Assembly: GCA_963840245.1 (NCBI GenBank)
Contig: CAWIYI010000007.1
Coordinates: 1 to 24,800 of the forward strand
DNA from: Bog-473 sp963840245
GTDB taxonomy: Bacteria > Actinomycetota > Acidimicrobiia > Acidimicrobiales > RAAP-2
DNA length: 24,800 nucleotides
Reading direction: 5' to 3'
Shown in pieces: positions 6,775 through 14,065 of this stretch (its first letter is position 1; every line of letters begins with the position of its first letter). A program made the translations under genes and the position numbers. The notes beneath the pieces are model-generated. The model ran no database searches and had not been told where the DNA came from. It saw only the letters and a program-made list of their open reading frames with translations.

Positions 6775-8360
6775 GTCGCCGCCCCGGCTTCGTCCTCGAG
6801 GTGGACAACTCGACGCCGCCGACCCTCTTCTGGAGCGGCGAGGGCTTCACCCTCGAGACGCTGCCCGAGGGCAGCCGTGTCATCTACGCCCCCGAGCCCA
6901 TCAAGGCCATCGAGGACCCCTACCACGCCATCCGCGACGCCCTGCTCCACCCCGAGGGCGACCGCGACCCGTTGCCCGCACTCCTGCGGCCGGGCATGAA
7001 GCTGACCATCTGCTTCGACGACGTCTCGCTCCCGCTGCCGCCGATGGAGGCACCCGACATCCGCCAGATGGTGGTGGAGACCGTGCTCGACATGGCCGCG
7101 GAGGCCGGCGTCGACGACGTGCAGCTGGTGGCCGCGCTGGCCCTGCACCGCCGCATGACGGAGGAGGAGCTGCGCCACGCCCTGGGCGACCGGGTGTACG
7201 ACGCGTTCGCCCCCCACGGCCTCCTGACCCAGCACGACGCCGAGGACCCGGACAACCTCCTCTTCATCGGCGAGACCGACCTGGGCGAAGAGGTGGAGAT
7301 CAACAAGCGGGCGGCCACCTCGGACCTGCTCGTCTACGTCAACATCAACCTCGTCGCCATGGACGGCGGACACAAGAGCGTGGCCACGGGCCTGGCCAGC
7401 TATCGCAGCCTGCGCCACCATCACAACCCGCAGACGATGCGCCACTCGAAGTCGTTCATGGACCAACCATCCTCCGAATTGCACTCCTCGAACTGGCGCA
7501 TGGGCCGTCTCATCGCCGAATCGGGGGTGAAGATCTTCCAGATCGAGACGACGCTCAACAACGACACCTTCCCGTCCAACTTCGGGTTCCTGCAGAAGCG
7601 GGAGTGGGAGTGGTCGTTGCGCGACCGTGCGACCTACGCCGCCACGTCGAAGACGTTGTCCAAGGTGCCGCCGCACCTCGCCCGCCAGGTCTTTCACTCC
7701 ATCCGATCCCCCCACGCCCTGACCTCGGTGCAGGCGGGCGAGGTGGAGGCCGTCCATGCGATCACGACGGCCAACGTCTGGGCCCAACAGGGTGTCGACG
7801 TCGAGGGCCAGACCGACATCCTCACCATGGGACTGCCCTACATCTGCCCCTACAACGTGAACTCCATCATGAACCCCATCCTCGTGGCCTGCCTCGGGCT
7901 CGGCTACTTCTTCAACATGTACCGGGGCCAACCCCTCGTGCGCGAGGGCGGCGTCGTGATCATGAAGCACCCGACCCGGCCCGAGTTCCACCCCGGCCAC
8001 CACCCGAGCTACATCGACTTCTACGAGCAGGTGCTGACCCAGACCGTGGATCCCGTGCAGATCCACAAGGAGTTCGAGGAGTCCTTCGCCACCGACCCCT
8101 GGTACGTGCACCTCTACCGGACCGGGCACGCGTACCACGGGGTCCACCCCTTCTACATGTGGTACTGGTGCGCGCACGCGCTGGCGCACCTGGGCCGGGT
8201 CATCGTCGTCGGCGGGGACACCAAAGCCGTGCGGCGACTCGGCTTCTCGCCGGCCAGCTCGCTCGACGACGCGCTCGAGATCGCGTCCGACGTCGTCGGC
8301 CCCTCCCCCACCCTGACGCACATGCACAACCCACCCATCTTCATGTCGGACGTGCACTGA
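6771..8360 (+). CDS. LarA-like (DUF2088) protein, nickel-pincer racemase family
   Basis: This 529-residue protein is related to the lactate racemase catalytic subunit LarA, which uses a nickel-pincer nucleotide bound through a lysine to racemise or epimerise 2-hydroxy acids. Visible matches to LarA are CFDDVSLPLPP (about residues 83-93, LarA DDxTRPxP region), LHRRMTEEEL with H126 (LarA catalytic His region), LGEEVEINKR, and GGHKS with K202 at the place of the pincer lysine, followed by several histidines (RHHHNP). It is about 100 residues longer than LarA, with a distinctive C-terminal half rich in His, Tyr and Trp (HPGHHPSYIDFYEQ, HPFYMWYWCAHAL) and a GGDTKAVRRLGF stretch. It overlaps both neighbours by 1-4 bases. 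No larB, larC or larE for cofactor assembly is in the window. The true substrate is unknown and may be a lipid hydroxy acid. Confidence 0.8.
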   Translation: MSRRPGFVLEVDNSTPPTLFWSGEGFTLETLPEGSRVIYAPEPIKAIEDPYHAIRDALLHPEGDRDPLPALLRPGMKLTICFDDVSLPLPPMEAPDIRQMVVETVLDMAAEAGVDDVQLVAALALHRRMTEEELRHALGDRVYDAFAPHGLLTQHDAEDPDNLLFIGETDLGEEVEINKRAATSDLLVYVNINLVAMDGGHKSVATGLASYRSLRHHHNPQTMRHSKSFMDQPSSELHSSNWRMGRLIAESGVKIFQIETTLNNDTFPSNFGFLQKREWEWSLRDRATYAATSKTLSKVPPHLARQVFHSIRSPHALTSVQAGEVEAVHAITTANVWAQQGVDVEGQTDILTMGLPYICPYNVNSIMNPILVACLGLGYFFNMYRGQPLVREGGVVIMKHPTRPEFHPGHHPSYIDFYEQVLTQTVDPVQIHKEFEESFATDPWYVHLYRTGHAYHGVHPFYMWYWCAHALAHLGRVIVVGGDTKAVRRLGFSPASSLDDALEIASDVVGPSPTLTHMHNPPIFMSDVH

Positions 8361-9346
8361 TGACGGCTTCCGGGCTCCTCGGCCGGGTGCGCGCGGCGCG
8401 CTTCCCACTCGCCGCCCCTTCGTGGCCGACGTCGGTCGAGCGGCCCGATCCCGAGCGCAAGGTCGGGCTCGACTACGACCACGAATGGTCGCGCCGTTAC
8501 CCTGTCCGGCTCGCCCGCGCCATGGTCATGGACAACGTGACCCGGCCGGCCGCCCGCCTCCTCGCGCCCGCGACGGTGCGGGGCCTCGAGCACCTCCAAC
8601 ACACCGAGGGACCGGTGATCTTCGCGGCGAACCACGCCAGCCACATCGACACCCCGTTGTTGCTCACGACACTGCCGGTCGACTTCCGCCACCGGACGGT
8701 TGTCGCGGCGGCCTCGGACTACTTCTTCGACCGCACCTGGAAGTCGGTCCTGTGGTCGTTCGCGTTGGCCGCGATCCCGATCGAGCGCAGCAAGGTGAAC
8801 CGCAAGTCGGCCGACACCGCAGCCGAGCTGCTCGATGACGGCTGGAGCCTGGTGATCTTCCCCGAGGGCGGCCGCTCACCGGACGGCTGGACGCAGCCGT
8901 TCCGAGGTGGCGCCGCCTACCTGGCCCGACGGACGGGCCGCCCCGTGGTGCCGGTCTACCTCCACGGGACGCGGCACGTGCTGCCGAAGACGCCGGAGCC
9001 CGGGGCGCGCACCCCAGGCGGGTCCGGCACCGAAGCCCGCCGGGGCGGCCGCCTGCGCCGCTCGCCGATCGCCGTCCTCTTCGGGGCGCCGATGACCCCG
9101 GACCAGGGCGAGAGCGCCCATCGCTTCTCCGCCCGCGTGGAGGCCGCCGTCGCCACTCTGTCGCGTGAGGTCCACTCGGACTGGTGGCAGTCCAGGCGCG
9201 CGGTCAGCGCGGTGGCACCGCTCGAGGGAGCCGAGACGGCCCACCGTGGACCGGCGGGATCCCCGTGGCGTCGGGCCTGGGCCCTCGACGAGCCCCCGTC
9301 GCGGCTGCGGGGCACCGCATGGCCCGATGCGCCCCCGCCCCGGTGA
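8360..9346 (+). CDS. 1-acyl-sn-glycerol-3-phosphate acyltransferase (PlsC-like)
   Basis: This 328-residue acyltransferase has the PlsC motifs NHASHID (residues 91-97, HX4D catalytic pair H92/D97) and FPEGGRSPDG (P168-E-G). A further conserved block, RPVVPVYLHGT, follows. It would transfer an acyl group from acyl-CoA or acyl-ACP to a lysophospholipid or another hydroxyl acceptor at the membrane. The segment around residues 212-232 is an R/G/P-rich insertion. The last 60 residues extend past the domain and are low in complexity. Start ATG 8360 overlaps the upstream TGA (TGATG). It is the last gene of the operon, ending 20 bases before a convergent stop. Acceptor specificity cannot be read from sequence. 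Confidence 0.88.
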   Translation: MTASGLLGRVRAARFPLAAPSWPTSVERPDPERKVGLDYDHEWSRRYPVRLARAMVMDNVTRPAARLLAPATVRGLEHLQHTEGPVIFAANHASHIDTPLLLTTLPVDFRHRTVVAAASDYFFDRTWKSVLWSFALAAIPIERSKVNRKSADTAAELLDDGWSLVIFPEGGRSPDGWTQPFRGGAAYLARRTGRPVVPVYLHGTRHVLPKTPEPGARTPGGSGTEARRGGRLRRSPIAVLFGAPMTPDQGESAHRFSARVEAAVATLSREVHSDWWQSRRAVSAVAPLEGAETAHRGPAGSPWRRAWALDEPPSRLRGTAWPDAPPPR

Positions 9347-9366
9347 CGTTCCCGTCGGCTGGCTGA

Positions 9367-9834
9367 TCAGAGCAGGGATCGGGAGACGAGGATCGCCGTC
9401 CGGGCCAGGCCGGCGTCGCGGTGGACCAGGCCGACTTGATAGTCCGGGTCGCGGATCATGTCGACGAAGGCATCGATCCCGGGGTACTGCATGATGGCGA
9501 TCTGGTCCCACGGGCCGGTCTCGCCGATCAGGACCTGGACCACGTCGTTGTAAAGGGTGAGGACGCCACCTCGCCGCACGACCTGGTCCAGCGCCACCGC
9601 CGCGTAGCGGCCGTAGGCCTCGGCACCGCTGAGACCGGCTGACGCCAGCGCATGCCCCTCCGGGTAGGCGGCGCGCGCCCGGTACGACAGCAGGTTCACG
9701 AACTGCAACGGTCCCTCCTCGCCCGAGCGCAGGAGGGACCGCAGCTGCTCCTCGTCCGGGTTGAGCCCACCGAAGCCGTGCTGACCCAGCTCGCCGAGCA
9801 GCGCCCGCACGTCGTCCTCGCTCCACTGCGACAC
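9367..9834 (-). CDS. DUF1330-type dimeric alpha/beta-barrel protein
   Basis: This 155-residue protein resembles DUF1330 / dimeric ferredoxin-like-barrel proteins. Recognisable blocks are QFVNLLSYRARAAYPEG (family start 'vN.l.yr..A.yp'), SGAEAYGRYAAVA, and WDQIAIMQYPGIDAFVDMIR followed by DPDYQ. A roughly 40-residue helical N-terminal extension precedes them. The frame is open to 9873, but GTG 9834 is preceded at 5 bases by an excellent ribosome site (GGAGGAGG), which decides the start. Members are small cytosolic proteins, some acting in aromatic or lipid metabolism, and most have no known reaction. It is divergent from the metallo-hydrolase gene. Confidence 0.85.
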   Translation of the reverse strand: MSQWSEDDVRALLGELGQHGFGGLNPDEEQLRSLLRSGEEGPLQFVNLLSYRARAAYPEGHALASAGLSGAEAYGRYAAVALDQVVRRGGVLTLYNDVVQVLIGETGPWDQIAIMQYPGIDAFVDMIRDPDYQVGLVHRDAGLARTAILVSRSLL

Positions 9835-9863
9835 GTGGCCTCCTCCCGACGTCGTGCCGCGGC

Positions 9864-9919
9864 ATGGTAGCAACGAGAGGGCGCATTGCCGGTGGCCGCA
9901 CCTTCTTCGGCTCTAGGGT
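9864..9919. promoter_or_regulatory. Divergent promoter region (two -10 boxes)
   Basis: The minus-strand box TACCAT (9864-9869) lies about 30 bases before GTG 9834. The plus-strand box TAGGGT (9914-9919) lies 34 bases before ATG 9954, with ribosome site GGAGGC at 9941-9946. Neither has a clear -35 hexamer at standard spacing. Confidence 0.35.
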
Positions 9920-9953
9920 GCGCTGCGACCACGAAGTTCCGGAGGCAATCCCG

Positions 9954-10787
9954 ATGCAGACCATCATCCTCGGCAGTGGCAGCCCGCTGCCCGACCCCGA
10001 GCGCGCCGGACCATCGACCCTGGTCCGCACCGGAGCCGGCGACCTGCTCTTCGACTGCGGTCGCGGGGTCCTCATGCGCGCCGCCGGCGCGGGATCGGCT
10101 GCGGGAGCACTGCGCGGCCTCTTCCTGACGCACCTGCACAGCGATCACACCACCGACCTCAACGACATCATCACCTCACGGTGGATCACCTCGTTCCAAG
10201 CCCACCCCCTCGCCGTCTACGGCCCCGTCGGCGCGGCATCGCTCCTGGCGGCCACCGAGGCCATGCTCGAGCTCGACATCGGCTACCGCTTGGCCCATCA
10301 CGAGGACCTGCAGTGGCGGCCGTCGACGGAGGTGGTCGAGTGCGAGCGCGGCGTGGTGCTCGAGGACGGCCCGATCCGGGTCACGGCGGCGCCCACCGAC
10401 CACGCTCCGGTTCGCCCGACGATCGGCTTCCGGGTCGACGACGACGGTGCGTCGGTGGTCATCGCGGGAGACACGGTCCCGTGCGAGGGACTGGACGAGC
10501 TGTGCGCGGGAGCGGACGTCCTCGTGCACACGGTGGTGCGCCCCGATTTGATCGAACCGATCGGCCTGCCCCGGTTGCTCGATGTGCTCGACTACCACTC
10601 GTCGGTCGAGGACGCGGCGCGCACGGCGGCGCGCACCGGTGTGGGGACCCTCGTCCTCACCCACCCCGTCCCGGCACCTCAGCCGGGCACCGAGCCCGAA
10701 TGGATCGCGCTGGCCAGCGCGCACTTCGACGGCCCGGTCGTCCTCGCGCGGGACCTCCTCACGCTCGAAGTCGGCCCGGCCGACTGA
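9954..10787 (+). CDS. Metallo-beta-lactamase-fold hydrolase, RNase Z/arylsulfatase-like
   Basis: This 277-residue protein of the MBL superfamily starts at ATG 9954, supported by GGAGGC 8 bases upstream. The frame runs further 5' without support. It opens with MQTIILGSGSPLPDPERAGP, as in RNase Z/AtsA-type members (LGtGsP), then FDCGRG (about 33-38) and the metal motif THLHSDH with H60, H62, D64 and H65. Later metal and active-site blocks are TDHAPVRPTIGFR, the GDT aspartate and a final LTHPVP histidine. It is probably a zinc phosphodiesterase or esterase. The short length and absence of the RNase Z exosite arm make a small-molecule hydrolase more likely than tRNA processing. The next gene starts 9 bases downstream. 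Confidence 0.88.
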   Translation: MQTIILGSGSPLPDPERAGPSTLVRTGAGDLLFDCGRGVLMRAAGAGSAAGALRGLFLTHLHSDHTTDLNDIITSRWITSFQAHPLAVYGPVGAASLLAATEAMLELDIGYRLAHHEDLQWRPSTEVVECERGVVLEDGPIRVTAAPTDHAPVRPTIGFRVDDDGASVVIAGDTVPCEGLDELCAGADVLVHTVVRPDLIEPIGLPRLLDVLDYHSSVEDAARTAARTGVGTLVLTHPVPAPQPGTEPEWIALASAHFDGPVVLARDLLTLEVGPAD

Positions 10788-10796
10788 GGCGGTCCG

Positions 10797-11612
10797 GTGT
10801 CCGACGAGTTCCGTGAAGCGTCGTCCTATTACATGTCGGGGCGCCCGCCCTACTCCCGCCAGCTCCTGCCCGTCCTCCGACGCGAGGTGGGCCTGGGCGG
10901 GGGCGGGCTCCTCCTCGACGTGGGCTGCGGCCCGGGTGCGCTCACGCTCGAGCTGGCGCCGGCGTTCGACCGGTCCGTGGGGCTCGATCCCGATCCCGGC
11001 ATGCTGTCGGAAGCTCGACGGCGGGGCGAGGAGGCGGGACTGCCCGGCCTGCGCTGGGTCCAGGGGACCGCCGAGGCCCTCGGGACGCTCGAGCTGGAGC
11101 CTTGCCGGCTGGTCACCTTCGGCCAGTCCTACCACTGGACGGCCGGCGTCCCGGTGCTGAATGCCGTGCACGGGATGCTGGCGCCGGGGGGCGCGGTCGC
11201 CCTGGTCGGCCACCGTGCGGAGGGGCGGCCCGAACCACCGGGGCCGGGGTTGCCACGGATCCCGGAGGGCGAGATCCTGGACCTGGTCGGGCAGTTCGTC
11301 GACGACGATGCCGGCGCCGGACCGGGCCCGCGGGCCCGCCGCTCAGCACCGCACCTCCACGAAGCCGACCTCCGGGCGTCGCGTTTCGGTGCCTGCCGGA
11401 CGGTGTACGCGGCCGGACGGCCCGACGTCGTGCGCACCGCGGACTCCGTGATGGCGGGCTACTACTCGACCTCCTACGCCGCACCGCGCCGCTTCGGTGC
11501 ACGACGCTCGGCCTTCGAGGCTGCCGTGCGGGCGCTGCTGCTCGAGCGCTCGCCTTCGGGGCTGTTCTGGGACTGGCCGGGCGACACCGAGATCGTGCTG
11601 GCCGTGGTCTAG
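10797..11612 (+). CDS. Class I SAM-dependent methyltransferase
   Basis: This 271-residue methyltransferase starts at GTG 10797, 9 bases after the hydrolase stop, so it is probably co-transcribed. The N-terminus REASSYYMSGRPPYSRQL resembles UbiE/Methyltransf_11-like proteins. Motif I is LLLDVGCGPGALTLELA (about residues 38-54), the acidic loop is VGLDPDPGMLSEAR, and post-motif regions are ITFGQSYHW-like and HGMLAPGGAVALVGHR. The C-terminal third (YYSTSYAAPRRFG) matches the tail of this subgroup. The substrate is unknown, with a small metabolite or lipid most likely. Confidence 0.87.
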   Translation: MSDEFREASSYYMSGRPPYSRQLLPVLRREVGLGGGGLLLDVGCGPGALTLELAPAFDRSVGLDPDPGMLSEARRRGEEAGLPGLRWVQGTAEALGTLELEPCRLVTFGQSYHWTAGVPVLNAVHGMLAPGGAVALVGHRAEGRPEPPGPGLPRIPEGEILDLVGQFVDDDAGAGPGPRARRSAPHLHEADLRASRFGACRTVYAAGRPDVVRTADSVMAGYYSTSYAAPRRFGARRSAFEAAVRALLLERSPSGLFWDWPGDTEIVLAVV

Positions 11613-11631
11613 CTCCACCTGTGGCGCAACG

Positions 11632-12039
11632 TCAGAAGACGACGGCCCCCGCCTGGGCGCGCGGATCGCTCGTCGAAACGATCTCCTTCCCCAATGGGGC
11701 GATCGCCACCGCGGCCAGCTTGAAGTTCCCGAGGCCCAGCGGGATGCCGATGATGGTCAGGCAGAGCAGCACGCCCAGGAGCAGGTGGGCCAGCGCCATC
11801 CACAGTCCCGCCAGCACGAACCACAGGACATTGGCGACGGTCGACGGTGCGCCCGCCGCCGGGTTGCGCACCACGGCCCGTCCGAACGGCCACAGCACGA
11901 ACGCCGCAAGCCGGAAACAGGCCACCCCGAAGGGGATGGTGATGATCAAGAGGCACAGCACGAGGCCGGCCACCGCATAGCCGATGGCCAGCCACAAGCC
12001 CGACAACACCAGCCACAGCAGGTTGAGCACCGTTCGCAT
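11632..12039 (-). CDS. YccF-domain inner membrane protein
   Basis: This 135-residue protein is made of two related halves, each a YccF motif: NLLWLVLSGLWLAIGY with IITIPFGVACFRLA (residues 6-45), and NVLWFVLAGLWMALAH with LTIIGIPLGLGNFKLA (70-110). Four hydrophobic segments are predicted. The family is widespread, and its role is not established. ATG 12039 begins the conserved domain and is preceded by GAGG. The frame continues upstream without real coding. The 41-base gap to gatD and same strand suggest it is the last gene of the HAD/PlsC-murT-gatD transcript. Confidence 0.9.
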   Translation of the reverse strand: MRTVLNLLWLVLSGLWLAIGYAVAGLVLCLLIITIPFGVACFRLAAFVLWPFGRAVVRNPAAGAPSTVANVLWFVLAGLWMALAHLLLGVLLCLTIIGIPLGLGNFKLAAVAIAPLGKEIVSTSDPRAQAGAVVF

Positions 12040-12080
12040 CGAACCTCGTCCTCCCTTCCGCTCCGTCTCTCCGGCGCTGC

Positions 12081-12833
12081 CTACGCGGGCCGGCGCCGGC
12101 GCCGGCGCCGGCGGCCCCCCACCGTGGCGAGGCGCTCCTCGCGCAGGCTCTCCGCGGCCCCGTCGTCCAGCGGCCCGAGGGGGGCGTCGCCGAGGACCCA
12201 GGAGAGTAGGCGATCGGCCAGCGCCGGGTTGCGGGCCAGCACCGGACCGTGCAGGTACGTCCCCACCACGTGGCCCTGCACGGCGCCCTCCGTGCCGTCG
12301 TCGTCGCCGTTGCCCACCCCTGCCACGACCCGCCCCAGCGCGACGGTCCCGTCCCCCAGCGTCGTCACGCCCCCGTGATTCTCGAAGCCGGTCAGGACGG
12401 GCAGTGGTCCCAGCAGCGACGGGTCCACGTCGACCAGCACCTCGCCGACCGCTCGGGGGCCGGACCCCTTCACGGTGTCGACGTCCAGCAGGCCGACGCC
12501 CTCGTGCGCATCGCCCGCGGCTCCCGGAAAGCTCCGCCCCACCACCTGGAACCCCGCGCAGACGGCCAGCACGACGGCGCCGGCTGCGACGCGCCGGGCC
12601 AGCATGCCGTCGTCGATGAGCGTCCGCGCGGCGCGGACCTGGGGACCGTCCTCGCCCCCGCCCAGGCAGTACACGTCGGCCTCGGGCAGTGGCCGGTCCG
12701 AGGAGGCTTGCAGCAACGTGGCCTCGTGGCCGCGCCATTCGGCCCGCCGCGCCAGGACGAGACCGTTCCCGCCGTCTCCGTAGGTGCCCAACAAGTCGGG
12801 GTAGACGACGGCGATGCGCACGGGAGAAGGCAT
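12081..12833 (-). CDS. gatD: Lipid II isoglutaminyl synthase, glutaminase subunit GatD
   Basis: This 250-residue CobB/CobQ-like class I glutamine amidotransferase supplies ammonia to MurT, which amidates the alpha-carboxyl of D-Glu in lipid II to D-isoglutamine in the cytoplasm. It begins RIAVVYPDLLGTYGDGGN. The nucleophile is C92 in LAVCAGFQVVG. GFENHGG lies at about 149-155, and the catalytic His is H195 in GTYLHGPVLARNP, all typical of GatD. Start ATG 12833 shares one base with the murT stop (TGATG), so the subunits are translationally coupled. Oddly, the protein ends in eight consecutive arginines encoded by a hexamer repeat (12091-12114), which is not part of the conserved fold. Confidence 0.95.
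   Translation of the reverse strand: MPSPVRIAVVYPDLLGTYGDGGNGLVLARRAEWRGHEATLLQASSDRPLPEADVYCLGGGEDGPQVRAARTLIDDGMLARRVAAGAVVLAVCAGFQVVGRSFPGAAGDAHEGVGLLDVDTVKGSGPRAVGEVLVDVDPSLLGPLPVLTGFENHGGVTTLGDGTVALGRVVAGVGNGDDDGTEGAVQGHVVGTYLHGPVLARNPALADRLLSWVLGDAPLGPLDDGAAESLREERLATVGGRRRRRRRRPA
12091..12114. repeat. Hexamer microsatellite encoding poly-Arg
   Basis: CGGCGC is repeated about four times, the last copy imperfect. On the minus strand it encodes alternating CGC/CGG codons for eight arginines just before the gatD stop. The self-complementary GGCGCC units could also fold. Confidence 0.85.
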
Positions 12834-14065
12834 CAGGGCGCGCCGAGCAGATCGTGGAACGCGGTGTAGTTCCCGATGACATCGACCAACTCGTCCGACC
12901 CGGCGGCCGCCTGGGTGACGGCGCGCACCGGTTCGGGCTCGGTGGTGTGCGCGACGCCGCCGTAGTGCAGGCGGACGGAGAGATCGCGGAAGCGATCGCC
13001 GGTCGCCACCACGGCACGGCCGGCCAGACGCTCGTAGGGAACGTCCCACAGCCAGCTCGGGTCGGCCCCGTCGGCGACGCGTGCGTTGATGCTGACGACG
13101 AGCGGCGACTCCGAAGCGGCCACGAGGTCGAGCAGTTCGTCCCAGCCTGCCGGGTTCTTCGCCAGCATCAGGCGGGCGCGCGCCGCACCGAAGGCGCGCA
13201 CGGTGAAGCGACCCGCCACCTCCTGCACGGCCGCCATGGCGGCGAGCGCCTCGAGCGCGTCGACGCCGCACACTTCGGCGCCCACCGCGGCCATCAGGGC
13301 GTTGGCCTGGTTGAACCGGCCCGGGAGCGCGAGCCGTATCGGCGCCCGTCTCCCATCCGCCCACCGCCCGGCGGCGGACCCGTCCGGCGCGACAACCAGA
13401 GCGACCTCGGGTTCGGGGCGGGCGAACCCGCAGCCCGCACAGGACCAGCCGCCCTCGGTGAACTCGATGCGTCCCTCGCAGGACGGGCAGCCCACGGCAT
13501 CGTGCTGCCAGCGGAGGCCGGCCGCCACCCAGTGCACGTCACGTGCCGCACCGGCCCCCCAGGCCACCAGGGGATCATCCGCGTTGGCCACCACGTGCGT
13601 GTGCGGTGCGGCCGCCAGGGCCGCTCGCCAGCGTCCCGCGACCATGCGCACCTCGTTCGTGCGGTCGAGCTGGTCGCGCGACAGGTTGAGCAGGACCACC
13701 GCGCCAGCCGCCGTCGCGGTGAGGACCCGCGGCAGGTAGACCTCGTCGGTCTCGAGCACGACGCGGGGTGCGTCCGTCCCCGCCAGGGCGGCGACGTGGC
13801 CAGGGGGCATGTTCGAGCCGGTCTCGTTGCTGACCACGGCGTCTCCCGCCGCGCCGAGACCCACGGTCAAAAGGCGCGTCGTGGTCGTCTTCCCGTTGGT
13901 GCCGGTGACGAGGGCGACCTGGCGGCCCGCGCTCAGGTGCTCGAGCAGCCGGGGGTCGAGCCGGAGCCCGGCCCGTCCTCCGGCCACCGTGCCCTGGCCC
14001 CGCCCCAGGCGGCGCGAGGCGACGTTGACGGCGCGGGTCGTGGCGCTGGCGAGCCGGGCTCTCAC
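12833..14065 (-). CDS. murT: Lipid II isoglutaminyl synthase, Mur-ligase subunit MurT
   Basis: This 410-residue Mur-ligase-like ATPase activates the D-Glu carboxylate of lipid II for amidation with ammonia from GatD. It has P-loop TGTNGKTTTTRLL (K59), SNETGSNMPPGH, ETDEVYLPRV, NLSRDQLDRTNEV, and a zinc ribbon C193-x2-C196 ... C209-x2-C212 that is diagnostic for MurT against other Mur ligases. The C-terminal MurT domain ends with DVIGNYTAFHDLL, the segment that contacts GatD. GTG 14065 was chosen because it overlaps the upstream stop (GTGA) and fits the family N-terminus. The frame is open further upstream, but only as a shadow of the preceding gene. The gene is complete. Confidence 0.95.
   Translation of the reverse strand: MRARLASATTRAVNVASRRLGRGQGTVAGGRAGLRLDPRLLEHLSAGRQVALVTGTNGKTTTTRLLTVGLGAAGDAVVSNETGSNMPPGHVAALAGTDAPRVVLETDEVYLPRVLTATAAGAVVLLNLSRDQLDRTNEVRMVAGRWRAALAAAPHTHVVANADDPLVAWGAGAARDVHWVAAGLRWQHDAVGCPSCEGRIEFTEGGWSCAGCGFARPEPEVALVVAPDGSAAGRWADGRRAPIRLALPGRFNQANALMAAVGAEVCGVDALEALAAMAAVQEVAGRFTVRAFGAARARLMLAKNPAGWDELLDLVAASESPLVVSINARVADGADPSWLWDVPYERLAGRAVVATGDRFRDLSVRLHYGGVAHTTEPEPVRAVTQAAAGSDELVDVIGNYTAFHDLLGAP

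Noticed and set aside
5275..8408. Long minus-strand frames opposite the dehydrogenase and LarA-like genes
   Set aside because: They are shadows of third-position GC in real genes. No motif, no ribosome site.
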